A DNA stretch of 64,000 nt. Source: Bathymodiolus brooksi. Taxonomy: Eukaryota > Mollusca > Bivalvia > Mytilida > Modiolidae. The stretch is from assembly GCA_963680875.1 (NCBI GenBank), contig OY804589.1, positions 21,038,413-21,102,412 on the forward strand. Direction: 5' to 3'. Every line of letters starts with the position of its first letter. Positions within the stretch are counted from its first letter, which is position 1. Below the pieces are notes generated by a model, which saw only the letters and a list, made by a program, of their open reading frames with translations, had not been told where the DNA came from and did not search any database. A program made the position numbers and the translations under genes. Positions 12,601 to 27,399 of this stretch are shown piece after piece.

Positions 12601-15600
12601 CTAATAGTCCACCAGCAGAGGTATCAACCTGGTGATAGTAACACTGACTACTGTATAGATGATACCTCCGGAGACTAATAGTCCACCAACAGAGGTATCG
12701 ACCTAGTGATAGCAACACTGACTACTGGATAGATGATACATCCGGAGACTAATAGTCCACCAGCAGAGATATCAACCTATTGATAATAACACTGACTACT
12801 GGGTAGATGATACATCCGGAAACTAATAGTCCGCCAGCAGAGGTATCAACCTAGTGATAGTATCATTGACTACTGGATAGATGATACATCAGGAGACTAA
12901 TAGTCCACCAGCAGAGGTATCAACCTAGTGATAGTAACACTGACTACTGGGTGGATGATACATCCGGAGACTAATAGTCCACCAGCAGGGGTATCAAGCT
13001 AGTGATAGTAACACTGACAACTAGGTAGATTTTACCTCCGGAGACTAATTGTCCGCCAGCAGAGGTATCAACCTAGTGATAGTAAAACTGACTACTGGGT
13101 GGATGATACATCCGGAGACTAATAGTCCATCAGCAGAGGTATCAACCTAGTGATAGTAACACTGGCTACTGGGTGGATGATACCTCCGGAGACTAATAGT
13201 CCACGAGCATAGGTATCAACCTAGTGATAGTAACACTGGCTACTGGGTAGATTATATATCGGGGACTAATAGTTCACCAGCAGAGGTATCAACCTAGTGA
13301 TAGTAACACTGACTACTAGGTAGATGATACCTCCGGAGACTAATAGTCCACCAGCAGAGGTATCAACCTAGTGATAGTAACACTGGCTATTGGGTGGATG
13401 ATACATCCGGAGAATAATAGTCCACCAGCAGAGGTATCAACCTAGTGATAGTAATACTGGCTACTGCGTGGATGATACACCCGGAGAATAATAGTCCACC
13501 AACAGAGGTATCAACCTAGTGATAGTAACACTGGCTACTGGGTGGATGATACATCCGGAGATTAAAATCCACCAGCAGAGGTATCAACCTAGTGATAGTA
13601 ACACTGGCTACTGGGTGGATGATACATTCGGAGACTAATAGTCCACCAGCAGAGGTATCAACCTAGTGATAGTAACACTGGCTACTGGGTGGATGATACA
13701 TCCGGAGACTAATAGTCCACCACCAGAGGTATCAACCTAGTGATAGTTACACTGACTACTGGGTGGATGATACATCAGGAGATTAATAGTTCACCAGCAG
13801 TGGTAACAGCCTAGTGATAGCAACACTGGCTACTGGGTAGATGATACCCCCGAAGAAGAATAGTCCACCAGCAGAGGTATCAACCTAGAGATAGTAACAC
13901 TGACTACTGGGTACATGATACCCCCGGAGACTAATAGACCACCAGCTGAGGTATCAACCTAGTGAGAGTAGCACTAACCACAGAGTAGCAGATACCTCCG
14001 GATACTAATTGTCCGCCAGCAGAGGTATCAACCTAGTGATAGTAACACTGACTACTAGGTAGATGATACCTCCGGAGAATAATAGTCCGCCAACAGAGGT
14101 ATCATCCTAGTGAGAGTAACACTGACTACTGGGTAGATGATAACTCCGGAGACTAATAGTCCACCAGCAGAGGTATCAACGTAGTGATAGTAACACTGGC
14201 TACTGGGTAGATGATATATAGGGGACTAATAGTTCACCAGCATAGGTATCAACCTAGTGATAGTAACACTGACTACTGGGTAGATGATACATCCGAAGAC
14301 TAATAGTCCACCAGCAGAGGTATCAACCTAGTGATAGTAACACTGGCTACTAGTTGGATGATACATCCGGAGACTAATAGTCCACCAGCAGAGGTATCAA
14401 CCTAGTGATAATAACACTGGCTACTTGGTGGATGATACATCCGAAACTAATAGTCCACCAGCAGAGGTATCAACCTAGTAATAGTAACACTGGCTACTGG
14501 GTGGATGATACCTCCGGAGACTAATAGTCCACGAGCAGAGGTATCAACCTAGTGATAGTAACACTGGCTACTGGGTAGATGATATATCGGGGACTAATAG
14601 TTCACCAGCAGAGGTATCAACCTAGTGATAGTAACACTGGCTATTGGGTGGATGATACATCCGGAGAATAATAGTCCACCAGCAGAGGTATCAACCTAGT
14701 GATAGTAACACTGGCTACTGGGTGGATGATACACCCGGAGAATAATAGTCCACCAACAGAGGTATCAACCTAGTGAAACTAACACTGGCTACTGGGTGGA
14801 TGATACATCCGGAGACTAAAAGTCCACCAGCAGAGGTATCAACCTAGTGATAGTAACACTGGCTACTGGGTGGATGATACATCCGGAGACTAATAGTCCA
14901 CCAGCAGAGGTATCAATCTAGTGATAGTAACACTGGCTACTGGGTGGATGATACATCCGGAGACTAATAGTCCACCACCAGAGGTATCAACCTAGTGATA
15001 GTTGCACTGACTACTGGGTGGATGATACATCCGGAGATTAATAGTTCACCAGCAGTGGTAACAGCCTAGTGATAGCAACACTGGCTACTGGGTAGATGAT
15101 ACCCCCGAAGAATAATAGTCCACCAGCAGAGGTATCAACCTAGAGATAGTAACACTGACTACTGGGTACATGATACCCCCGGAGACTAATAGACCACCAG
15201 CTGAGGTATCAACCTAGTGAGAGTAGCACTAACCACAGAGTAGCAGATACCTCCGGAGACTAATAGTCCGCCAGCAGAGGTATCAACCTAGTGATAGTAA
15301 CACTGACTACTAGGTATATGATACCTCCGGAGACTAATAGTCCACCAGCAGAGGTATCAACATAGTGATAGTAACACTGGCTATTGGGTGGATGATACAT
15401 CCGGAGAATAATAGTCCACCAGCAGAGGTATCAACCTAGTGATAGTAATACTGGCTACTGGGTGGATTATACACCCGGAGAATAATAGTCCACCAACAGA
15501 AGTATCAACCTAGTGATAGTAACACTGGCTACTGGGTGGATGATACATCCGGAGACTAAAAGTCCACCAGCAGAGGTATCAACCTAGTGATAGTAACACT

Positions 15601-18600
15601 GGCTACTGGGTGGATGATACATCCGGAGACTAATAGTCCACCAGCAGAGGTATCAACCTAGTGATAGTAACACTGGCTACTAGTTGGATGATACATCCGG
15701 AGACTAATAGTCCACCACCAGAGGTATCAACCTAGTGATAGTTACACTGACTACTGGGTGGATGAAACATCCGGAGATTAATAGTTCACCAGCAGTGGTA
15801 ACAGCCTAGTGATAGCAACACTGGCTACTGGGTAGATGATACCCCCGAAGAATAATAGTCCACCAGCAGAGGTATCAACCTAGAGATAGTAACACTGACT
15901 ACTGGGTACATGATACCCCCGGAGACTAATAGACCACCAGCTGAGGTATCAACCTAGTGAGAGTAGCACTAACCACAGAGTAGCAGATACCTCCGGAGAC
16001 TAATAGTCCGCCAGCAGAGGTATCAACCTAGTGAGAGTAGCACTAACCACAGAGTAGCAGATACCTCCGGAGAATAATAGTCCGCCAACAGAGGTATCAT
16101 CCTAGTGAGAGTAACACTGACTACTGGGTAGATGATAACTCCGGAGACTAATAGTCCATCAGCAGAGGTATCAACGTAGTGATAGTAACACTGGCTACTG
16201 GGTAGATGATATATAGGGGACTAATAGTTCACCAGCATAGGTATCAACCTAGTGATAGTAACACTGACTACTAGGTAGATGATACATCCGGAGACTAAAA
16301 GTCCACCAGCAGAGGTATCAACCTAGTGATAGTAACACTGGCTACTAGTTGGATGATACATCCGGAGACTAATAGTCCACCAGCAGAGGTATCAACCTAG
16401 TAATAGTAACACTGGCTACTGGGTGGATGATACATTCAGAGACTAATAGTCCACCAGCAGAGGTATCACCCTAGTGATAGAAACACTGACTACTGGTAGG
16501 ATGCTACATCCTAAGACTAATGGTCCACCAGCAGAGGTATCACCCTAGTGATAGTAACACTGACTACTGGGTGAATGATACATCCGGAGACTAATAGTCC
16601 ACCAGCAAAGGTATCGCCCTAGTGATAGTAACACTGCCTACTGGGTGGATGATACATCTGGAGACTAATAGTCCACCAGCAGAGGTATCAACCTAGTGAT
16701 AGTAACATTGACTATTGGGTAGATGATACATCCGAAAACAAATAGTCCACCAGCAGAGGTATCAACCTGGTGATAGTAACACTGACTACTGTATAGATGA
16801 TACATCCGGAGACTAATAGTCCACCAACAGAGGTATCGACCTAGTGATAGTAATACTGACTACTGGATAGATGATACATCCGGAGACTAATAGTCCACCA
16901 GCAGATGTATCAACCTAGTGATTGAAACACTGACTACTGGATAGATCATACCTCCGGAGACTAATAGTCCAACAACAGAGGTATCGACCTAGTGATAGTA
17001 ACACTGACTACTGGGTAGATGATACATCCGGAGACTAATAGTCCGCCAGCAGAGGTATCAACCTATTGATAATAACACTGACTACTGGGTAGATGATACA
17101 TCCGGAGACTAATAGTCCGCCAGCAGAGGTATTAACCTAGTGATAGTATCATTGACTACTGGGTAGATGATACATCAGGAGACTAATAGTCCACCAGCAG
17201 AGATATCAACCTAGTGATAGTAACACTGACTACTGGGTGGATGATACATCCGGAGACTAATAGTCCACTAGCAGAGGTATCAAGCTAGTGATAGTAACAC
17301 TGACTACTAGGTAGATGATACCTCCGGAGACTAATAGTCCGCCAGCAGAGGTATCAACCTAGTGATAGTATCATTGACTACTCGGTAGATGATACCTCCG
17401 AAGACTAATTGTCCGCCAGCAGAGGTATCAACCTAGTGATAGTAACACTGACTACTGGGTGGATGATACATCCGAAGACTAATAGTCCATCAGCAGAGGT
17501 ATCAACCTAGTGATAATAACACTGGCTACTGGGTGGATGATACCTCCGGAGACTAATAGTCCACGAGCAGAGGTATCAATCTAGTGATAGTAACACTGGC
17601 TACTGGGTAGATGATATATCGGGGACTAATAGTTCACCAGCAGAGGTATCAACCTAGTGATAGTAACACTGACTACTAGGTAGATGATACCTCCGGAGAA
17701 TAATAGTCCACCAGCAGAGGTATCAACCTAGTGATAGTAACACTGGCTACTAGGTGGATGATACATCCGGAGACTAATAGTCCACCAGCAGAGGTATCAA
17801 CCTAGTGATAGTAACACTGGCTACTGGGTGGATGATACATCCGAAACTAATAGTCCACCAGCAGAGGTATCAACCTAGTAATAGTAACACTGGCTACTGG
17901 GTGGATGATACATTCAGAGACTAATAGTCCATCAGCAGAGGTATCACCCTAGTGATAGAAACACTGACTACTGGTAGGATGCTACATCCGAAGACTAATG
18001 GTCCACCAGCAGAGGTATCACCCTAGTGATAGTAACACTGACTACTGGGTGAATGATACATCCGGAGACTAATAGTCCACCAGCAGAGGTATCAATCTAG
18101 TGATAGTAACACTGGCTACTGGGTGGATGATACATCCGGAGAATAATAGTCCACCAGCAGAGGTATCAACCTAGAGATAGTAACACTGACTACTGGGTAC
18201 ATGATACCCCCGGAGACTAATAGACCACCAGCTGAGGTATCAACCTAGTGAGAGTAGCACTAACCACAGAGTAGCAGATACCTCCGGAGACTAATAGTCC
18301 GCCAGCAGAGGTATCAACCTAGTGATAGTAACACTGACTACTAGGTAGATGATACCTCCGGAGACTAATAGTCCACCAGCAGAGGTATCAACATAGTGAT
18401 AGTAACACTGGCTATTGGGTGGATGATACATCCGGAGAATAATAGTCCACCAGCAGAGGTATCAACCTAGTGATAGTAATACTGGCTACTGGGTGGATTA
18501 TACACCCGGAGAATAATAGTCCACCAACAGAAGTATCAACCTAGTGATAGTAACACTGGCTACTGGGTGGATGATACATCCGGAGACTAAAAGTCCACCA

Positions 18601-21600
18601 GCAGAGGTATCAACCTAGTGATAGTAACACTGGCTACTGGGTGGATGATACATCCGGAGACTAATAGTCCACCAGCAGAGGTATCAACCTAGTGATAGTA
18701 ACACTGGCTACTAGTTGGATGATACATCCGGAGACTAATAGTCCACCACCAGAGGTATCAACCTAGTGATAGTTACACTGACTACTGGGTGGATGAAACA
18801 TCCGGAGATTAATAGTTCACCAGCAGTGGTAACAGCCTAGTGATAGCAACACTGGCTACTGGGTAGATGATACCCCCGAAGAATAATAGTCCACCAGCAG
18901 AGGTATCAACCTAGAGATAGTAACACTGACTACTGGGTACATGATACCCCCGGAGACTAATAGACCACCAGCTGAGGTATCAACCTAGTGAGAGTAGCAC
19001 TAACCACAGAGTAGCAGATACCTCCGGAGACTAATAGTCCGCCAGCAGAGGTATCAACCTAGTGAGAGTAGCACTAACCACAGAGTAGCAGATACCTCCG
19101 GAGAATAATAGTCCGCCAACAGAGGTATCATCCTAGTGAGAGTAACACTGACTACTGGGTAGATGATAACTCCGGAGACTAATAGTCCATCAGCAGAGGT
19201 ATCAACGTAGTGATAGTAACACTGGCTACTGGGTAGATGATATATAGGGGACTAATAGTTCACCAGCATAGGTATCAACCTAGTGATAGTAACACTGACT
19301 ACTAGGTAGATGATACATCCGGAGACTAAAAGTCCACCAGCAGAGGTATCAACCTAGTGATAGTAACACTGGCTACTAGTTGGATGATACATCCGGAGAC
19401 TAATAGTCCACCAGCAGAGGTATCAACCTAGTAATAGTAACACTGGCTACTGGGTGGATGATACATTCAGAGACTAATAGTCCACCAGCAGAGGTATCAC
19501 CCTAGTGATAGAAACACTGACTACTGGTAGGATGCTACATCCTAAGACTAATGGTCCACCAGCAGAGGTATCACCCTAGTGATAGTAACACTGACTACTG
19601 GGTGAATGATACATCCGGAGACTAATAGTCCACCAGCAAAGGTATCGCCCTAGTGATAGTAACACTGCCTACTGGGTGGATGATACATCTGGAGACTAAT
19701 AGTCCACCAGCAGAGGTATCAACCTAGTGATAGTAACATTGACTATTGGGTAGATGATACATCCGAAAACAAATAGTCCACCAGCAGAGGTATCAACCTG
19801 GTGATAGTAACACTGACTACTGTATAGATGATACATCCGGAGACTAATAGTCCACCAACAGAGGTATCGACCTAGTGATAGTAATACTGACTACTGGATA
19901 GATGATACATCCGGAGACTAATAGTCCACCAGCAGATGTATCAACCTAGTGATTGAAACACTGACTACTGGATAGATCATACCTCCGGAGACTAATAGTC
20001 CAACAACAGAGGTATCGACCTAGTGATAGTAACACTGACTACTGGGTAGATGATACATCCGGAGACTAATAGTCCGCCAGCAGAGGTATCAACCTATTGA
20101 TAATAACACTGACTACTGGGTAGATGATACATCCGGAGACTAATAGTCCGCCAGCAGAGGTATTAACCTAGTGATAGTATCATTGACTACTGGGTAGATG
20201 ATACATCAGGAGACTAATAGTCCACCAGCAGAGATATCAACCTAGTGATAGTAACACTGACTACTGGGTGGATGATACATCCGGAGACTAATAGTCCACT
20301 AGCAGAGGTATCAAGCTAGTGATAGTAACACTGACTACTAGGTAGATGATACCTCCGGAGACTAATAGTCCGCCAGCAGAGGTATCAACCTAGTGATAGT
20401 ATCATTGACTACTCGGTAGATGATACCTCCGAAGACTAATTGTCCGCCAGCAGAGGTATCAACCTAGTGATAGTAACACTGACTACTGGGTGGATGATAC
20501 ATCCGAAGACTAATAGTCCATCAGCAGAGGTATCAACCTAGTGATAATAACACTGGCTACTGGGTGGATGATACCTCCGGAGACTAATAGTCCACGAGCA
20601 GAGGTATCAATCTAGTGATAGTAACACTGGCTACTGGGTAGATGATATATCGGGGACTAATAGTTCACCAGCAGAGGTATCAACCTAGTGATAGTAACAC
20701 TGACTACTAGGTAGATGATACCTCCGGAGAATAATAGTCCACCAGCAGAGGTATCAACCTAGTGATAGTAACACTGGCTACTAGGTGGATGATACATCCG
20801 GAGACTAATAGTCCACCAGCAGAGGTATCAACCTAGTGATAGTAACACTGGCTACTGGGTGGATGATACATCCGAAACTAATAGTCCACCAGCAGAGGTA
20901 TCAACCTAGTAATAGTAACACTGGCTACTGGGTGGATGATACATTCAGAGACTAATAGTCCATCAGCAGAGGTATCACCCTAGTGATAGAAACACTGACT
21001 ACTGGTAGGATGCTACATCCGAAGACTAATGGTCCACCAGCAGAGGTATCACCCTAGTGATAGTAACACTGACTACTGGGTGAATGATACATCCGGAGAC
21101 TAATAGTCCACCAGCAAAGGTATCACCCTAGTGATAGTAACACTGACTATTGGTGGATGATACATCCGAAGATTAATAGTCCATCAGCAGAGGTATCAAC
21201 CTAGTGATAGTAACATTGACTACTGGGTGGATGATACATCTGGAGACTAAAAGTCCACCAGCAGAGGTATCAACCTAGTGATAGTAACATTGACTACTGG
21301 GTAGATGATACATCCGGAGACTAATAGTCCACCAGCAGAGGTATCAACCTGGTGATAGTAACACTGACTACTGTATAGATGATACCTCCGGAGACTAATA
21401 GTCCACCAACAGAGGTATCGACCTAGTGATAGTAACACTGACTACTGGATAGATGATACATCCGGAGACTAATAGTCCACCAGCAGATGTATCATCCTAG
21501 TGATAGAAACACTGACTACTGGATAGATCATACCTCCGGAGACTAATAGTCCAACAACAGAGGTATCGACCTAGTGATAGTAACACTGACTACTGGGTAG

Positions 21601-24600
21601 ATGATACATCCGGAGACTACTAGTCCACCAGCAGAGGTATCAACCTATTGATAATAACACTGACTCCTAGGTAGATGATGCATCCGAAGACTAATAGTCC
21701 GCCAGCAGAGGTATCAACCTAGTGATAGTATCATTGACTACTGGGTACATGATACTTCAGGAGACTAACAGTCCACCAGCAGAGGTATCAACCTAGTGAT
21801 AGTAACACTGACTACTGGGTGGATGATACATCCGGAGACTAATAGTCCACCAACAGGGGTATCAAGCTAGTGATAGTAACACTGACTACTAGGTAGATGA
21901 TACCTCCGGAGACTAATAGTCCGCCAGCAGAGGTATCAACCTAGTGATAGTATCATTGACTACTCGGTAGATGATACCTTCGGAGACTAATTGTCCGCCA
22001 GCAGAGGTATCAACCTATTGATAGTAAAACTGACTACTGGGTGGATGATACATCGGAGACTAATAGTCCATCAGCAGAGGTATCAACCTAGTGAGAGTAA
22101 CACTGGCTACTGGGTGGATGATACCTCCGGAGACTAATAGTCCACGAGCAGAGGTATCAACCTAGTGATAGTAACACTGGCTACTGGGTAGATGATATAT
22201 CGGGGACTAATAGTTCACCAGCAGAGGTATCAACCAAGTGATAGTAACACTGACTACTAGGTAGATGATACCTCCGGAGACTAATAGTCCACCAGCAGAG
22301 GTATCAACCTAGTGATAGTAACACTGGCTATTGGGTGGATGATACATCCGGAGAATAATAGTCCACCAGCAGAGGTATCAACCTAGTGATAGTAACACTG
22401 GCTACTGGGTGGATGATACACCCGTAGAATAATAGTCCACCAACAGAAGTATCAACCTAGTGATAGTAACACTGGCTACTGGCTGGATGATACATCCGGA
22501 GACTAAAAGTCCACCAGCAGAGGTAACAACCTAGTGATAGTAACACTGGCTACTGGGTGGATGATACATCCGGAGACTAATAGTCCACCAGCAGAGGTAT
22601 CAACCTATTGATAATAACACTGACTACTGGGTAGATGATACATCCGGAGACTAATAGTCCGCCAGCAGAGGTATTAACCTAGTGATAGTATCATTGACTA
22701 CTGGGTAGATAATACATCAGGAGACTAATAGTCCACCAGCAGAGGTATCAACCTAGTGATAGTAACACTGACTACTGGGTGGATGATACATCCGGAGACT
22801 AATAGTCCACCAGCAGAGGTATCAAGCTAGTGATAGTAACACTGACTACTAGGTAGATGATACCTCCGGAGACTAATAGTCCGCCAGCAGAGGTATCAAC
22901 CTAGTGATAGTAACACTGACTACTGGGTGGATGATACATCCGAAGACTAATAGTCCATCAGCAGAGGTATCAACCTAGTGATAATAACACTGGCTACTGG
23001 GTGGATGATACCTCCGGAGACTAATAGTCCACGAGCAGAGGTATCAACCTAGTGATAGTAATACTGGCTACTGGGTAGAAGATATATCGGGGACTAATAG
23101 TTCAACAGTAGAGGTATCAACCTAGTGATAGTAACACTGACTACTAGGTAGATGATACCTCCGGAGACTAATAGTCCACCAGCAGAGGTATCGACCTAGT
23201 GATTGTAACACTGGTTACTGGGTGGATGATACATCCGGAGAATAATAGTCCACCAGCAGAGGTATCAACCTAGTGATAGTAACACTGGCTACTAGGTGGA
23301 TGATACATCCTGAGACTAATAGTCCACCAGCAGAGGTATCAACCTAGTGATAGTAACACTGGCTACTGGGTGGATGATACATCCGAAACTAATAGTCCAC
23401 CAGCAGAGGTATCAACCTAGTAATAGTAACACTGGCTACTGGGTGGATGATACATTCAGAGACTAATAGTCCATCAGCAGAGGTATCAACCTATTGATAA
23501 TAACACTGACTACTGGGTAGATGATACATCCGGAGATTAATAGTCCGCCAGCAGATGTATTAACCTAGTGATAGTATCATTGACTACTGGGTAGATGATA
23601 CATAAGGAGACTAATAGTCCACCAGCAGAGGTATCAAGCTAGTGATAGTAACACTGACTACTAGGTAGATGATACCTCCGGAGACTAATAGTCCGCTAGC
23701 AGAGGTATCAACCTAGTGATAGTATCATTGACTACTCGGTAGATGATACCTCCGGAGACTAATTGTCCGCCAGCAGAGGTATCAACCTAGTGATAGTAAC
23801 ACTGACTACTGGGTGGATGATACCTCCGGAGATTAATAGTCCACGAGCAGAGGTATCAACCTAGTGATAGTAACACTTGCTACTGGGTAGATGATATATA
23901 GGGGACTAATAGTTCACCAGCAGAGGTATCAACCTAGTGATAGTAACACTGACTACTAGGTAGATGATACCTCCGGAGACTAATAGTCCACCAGCAGAGA
24001 TATCAACCTAGTGATAGTAACACTGGCTATTGGGTGGATGATACATCCGGAGAATAATAGTCCACCAGCAGAGGTATCAACCTAGTGATAGTAACACTGG
24101 CTACTATGTGGATGATACATCCGGACACTAATAGTCCACCAGCAGAGGTATCAACCTAGTGATAGTAACACTGGCTACTGGGTGGATGATACCTCCGAAA
24201 CTAATAGTCCACCAGCAGAGGTATCAACCTAGTAATAGTAACACTGGCTACTGGGTTGATGATACATTCAGAGACTAATAGTCCATCAGCAGAGGTATCA
24301 CCCTAGTGATAGAAACACTGACTACTGGTAGGATGCTACATCCGAAGACTAATGGTCCACCAGCAGAGGTATCACCCTAGTGATAGTAACACTGACTACT
24401 GGGTGAATGATACATCCGGAGACTAATAGTCCACCAGCAAAGGTATCACCCTAGAGATAGTAACACTGACTACTGGGTGGATGATACATCTGGAGACTAA
24501 TAGTACACCAGCAGAGGTATCAACCTAGTGATAGTAACATTGACTACTGGGTAGATGATACATCCGGAGACTAATAGTCCACCAGCAGAGGTATCAACCT

Positions 24601-26081
24601 GGTGATAGTAACACTGACTACTGTATAGATGATACCTCCGGAGACTAATAGTCCAACAACAGAGGTATCGACCTAGTGATAGTAACACTGACTACTGGGT
24701 AGATGATACATCCGGAGACTAATAGTCCACCAGCAGAGGTATCAACCTATTGATAATAACACTGACTACTGGGTAGATGATACATCCGAAGACTAATAGT
24801 CCGCCAGCAGAGGTATCAACCTAGTGATAGTATCATTGACTACTGGGTAGATGATACATCAGGAGACTAACAGTCCACCAGCAGAGGTATCAACCTAGTG
24901 ATAGTAACACTGACTTCTGGGTGGATGATACATCCGGAGACTAATAGTCTACCAGCAGGGGTATCAAGCTAGTGATAGTAACACTGACTACTAGGTAGAT
25001 GATATCTCCGGAGACTAATTGTCCGCCAGCAGAGGTATCAACCTATTGATAGTAAAACTGACTACTGGGTGGATGATACATCCGGAGACTAATAGTCCAT
25101 CAGCAGAGGTATCAACCTAGTGATAGTAACACTGGCTACTGGGTGGATGATACCTCCGGAGACTAATAGTCCACGAGCAGAGGTATCAACCTAGTGATAG
25201 TAACACTGGCTACTGGGTAGATGATATATCGGGGACTAATAGTTCACCAGCAGAGGTATCAACCAAGTGATAGTAACACTGACTATTAGGTAGATGATAC
25301 CTCCGGAGACTAATAGTCCACCAGCAGAGGTATCAACCTAGTGATAGTAACACTGGCTATTGGGTGGATGATACATCCGAAGAATAATAGTCCACCAGCA
25401 GAGGTATCAACCTAGTGATAGTAACACTGGCTACTGGGTGGATGATACACCCGGAGAATAATAGTCCACCAACAGAAGTATCAACCTAGTGATAGTAACA
25501 CTGGCTACTGGGTGGATGATACATCCGGAGACTAATAGTCCACCACCAGAGGTATCAACCTAGTGATAGTAACACTGGCTACTGGGTGGATGATACATCC
25601 GGAGACTAATAGTCCACCAGCAGAGGTATCAACCTAGTGATAGTAACACTGGCTACTGGGTGGATGATACATCCGGAGACTAATAGTCCACCACCAGAGG
25701 TATCAACCTAGTGATAGTTACACTGACTACTGGGTGGATGATACATCCGGAGACTAATAGTCCACCAACAGAGGTATCAACCTAGTGATAGTAACACTGG
25801 CTACTGGGTGGATGATACATCCGGAGACTAATAGTCCACCACCAGAGGTATCAACCTAGTGATAGTAACACTGGCTACTGGGTGGATGATACATCCGGAG
25901 ACTAATAGTCCACCAGCAGAGGTATCAACCTAGTGATAGTAACACTGGCTACTGGGTGGATGATACATCCGGAGACTAATAGTCCACCACCAGAGGTATC
26001 ACCCTAGTGATAGTAACACTGACTACTGGGTGGATGATGCATCCGGAGACTAATAGTCCACCAACAGAGGTATTGATCCAG
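9698..26081. repeat. 16.4-kb array of a 74-bp repeat (about 221 units)
   Basis: A tandem array with unit close to 74 bp. Each unit contains GATACCTC ... GAGGTATC as an inverted pair enclosing GACTAATAGTC, so a single strand can fold into a roughly 39-nt hairpin. Units differ by scattered substitutions, and variants recur in the same order, giving higher-order structure: the block near 15105-18080 recurs at 18136-21111 with a 3031-bp offset. The array sits in the gene 2 intron between Ig3 and TSP1-A. The repeated 63-residue minus-strand open frames here are repeat translations, not genes. Confidence 0.97.
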
Positions 26082-26090
26082 TGATAGTAA

Positions 26091-26125
26091 TAAAAACGTA
26101 GATATCAAGTTTAGTGTGCATGACC
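26091..26125 (+). repeat. Dispersed-element head motif at right edge of array
   Basis: AACGTAGATATCAAGTTTAG followed by TGTGCATGACC. It matches the motif at the left edge (9571), so both borders of the array carry the same sequence in the same orientation. Confidence 0.7.
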
Positions 26126-27081
26126 ATTATTTATACAATATAATATACTCAAGTTAAAATGAATAAAATGTTGCAAATATCTGTTAAATATCTGTTTTCA
26201 ATGTATTCCATATAATATAATAACATAGCATTCAACATTGTAATAAGTTATGTTTTTCATCGTTTTCCATCGTTTTTGTGTCCGATGCGTTATTCATGTT
26301 ATTTTCTTAGTCCAACACTGTCAAATAAATTTGCACGGACCCTTGATCCTGTAAATAATAAATGATTTAAATCATGTGATAATATGTGTTCTCGCATAAC
26401 CTGGTTCTGTGATGAACTAATTATGTAGATATGGTGATAATATGTGTCTCTGTGATACCTACATTTTTTAAAAACTACGATATAATGTGCCTGTTTAATA
26501 CCTGACCTGTGATTAAATAATTATGTAAATATTGTGAACATATCATTATGTATTATTTAGTCATCACTCTTTCGTTATTGATAATCTAATTAGGATACAC
26601 ATTGTGTAGTCTTTGGTTTGATTCGAAGCCATGATCTAACTTCAATTCAATCGAGACCAGCATGGTAACTATAACAGCATGGATGCGGCTAAGTGAACAG
26701 ATATCGTATTAGTGGTCAGTATGATGAGGGATAACTAAAGGTTATTACTGACCACTATAAAAAGTATTGGTGATTAAGTTTTGAGCAAACAGAATACATT
26801 TGTAAATGGTTGTTTCATCACGTGGAAATACAAACATGATATCGTGTTTTTAACTTTAGTTACATACAGTAGAAGTTATCCCATCGTACAATTTGGTATC
26901 TCGGGTTCTGACACCCAATGATATGTCTTGCATGTAAACGAGGTAATATTTGATCAGTCAAAGGTCGGAAACAAATATTCACAATATAACTTGGTCTAAA
27001 TCATTTTGTTTTTGTATTGCTTCCGAATTACTCATTAATTCGTATCTAAATTGATTTCTTTGTCTTATCTACTGTATATAC
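26126..27081. other. Intron, gene 2
   Basis: AT-rich intronic sequence between the 74-bp array and the Ig3 exon, with no domain-coding exon seen. A weak local duplication of phrases such as TAATTATGTA(G/A)ATAT occurs near 26420 and 26520. Confidence 0.4.
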
Positions 27082-27303
27082 CTCTGACAGTAACATCTAT
27101 CTGTTCTACATCCAAACAACGATATCTACCACCGTCATCTATTTGAACATTATAGATAGTCATATATTCACTATTTACATTTCCATATTTAACTCCTGCT
27201 TGGATATGGCTAGACCAACCCTGATCCGTTCTCTTTTCCCAATAGAAATACGAACTTTGCGATGTGCATGTTAAGATGGTATTACTCCCCCATATGGCTA
27301 TCG
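27082..27303 (-). CDS. Ig-like domain 3 exon (gene 2)
   Basis: A 222-nt phase 1-1 exon, acceptor TTTCAG, donor GTATATAC. The domain has Cys in the B strand (TILTC), the core Trp (FYWEK), AGVKYGNVN, then IYNVQIDDGGRYRC, where D-G-x-Y-x-C is the F-strand signature. At about 74 residues it is a short V/I-type Ig fold. It is paralogous to the Ig exons at 33957 and 35708, sharing the KYGNVN and IYNV phrases. Confidence 0.9.
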
Positions 27304-27399
27304 CTGAAATTAAACCAAAAATGAATAAGAGCAAACTTTAATAGAGAACACGCGTTGTAATAATTCTTGTTTCTATAAGGTTCTTTAGTGGCTATGTTA

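Noticed and set aside
11049..24688. Four nearly identical 63-residue minus-strand frames
   Set aside because: They are repeat translations inside the 74-bp array, recurring because of its higher-order structure.
9698..26081. CRISPR-like array
   Set aside because: Units are contiguous with no unique spacers, and the setting is an animal intron.
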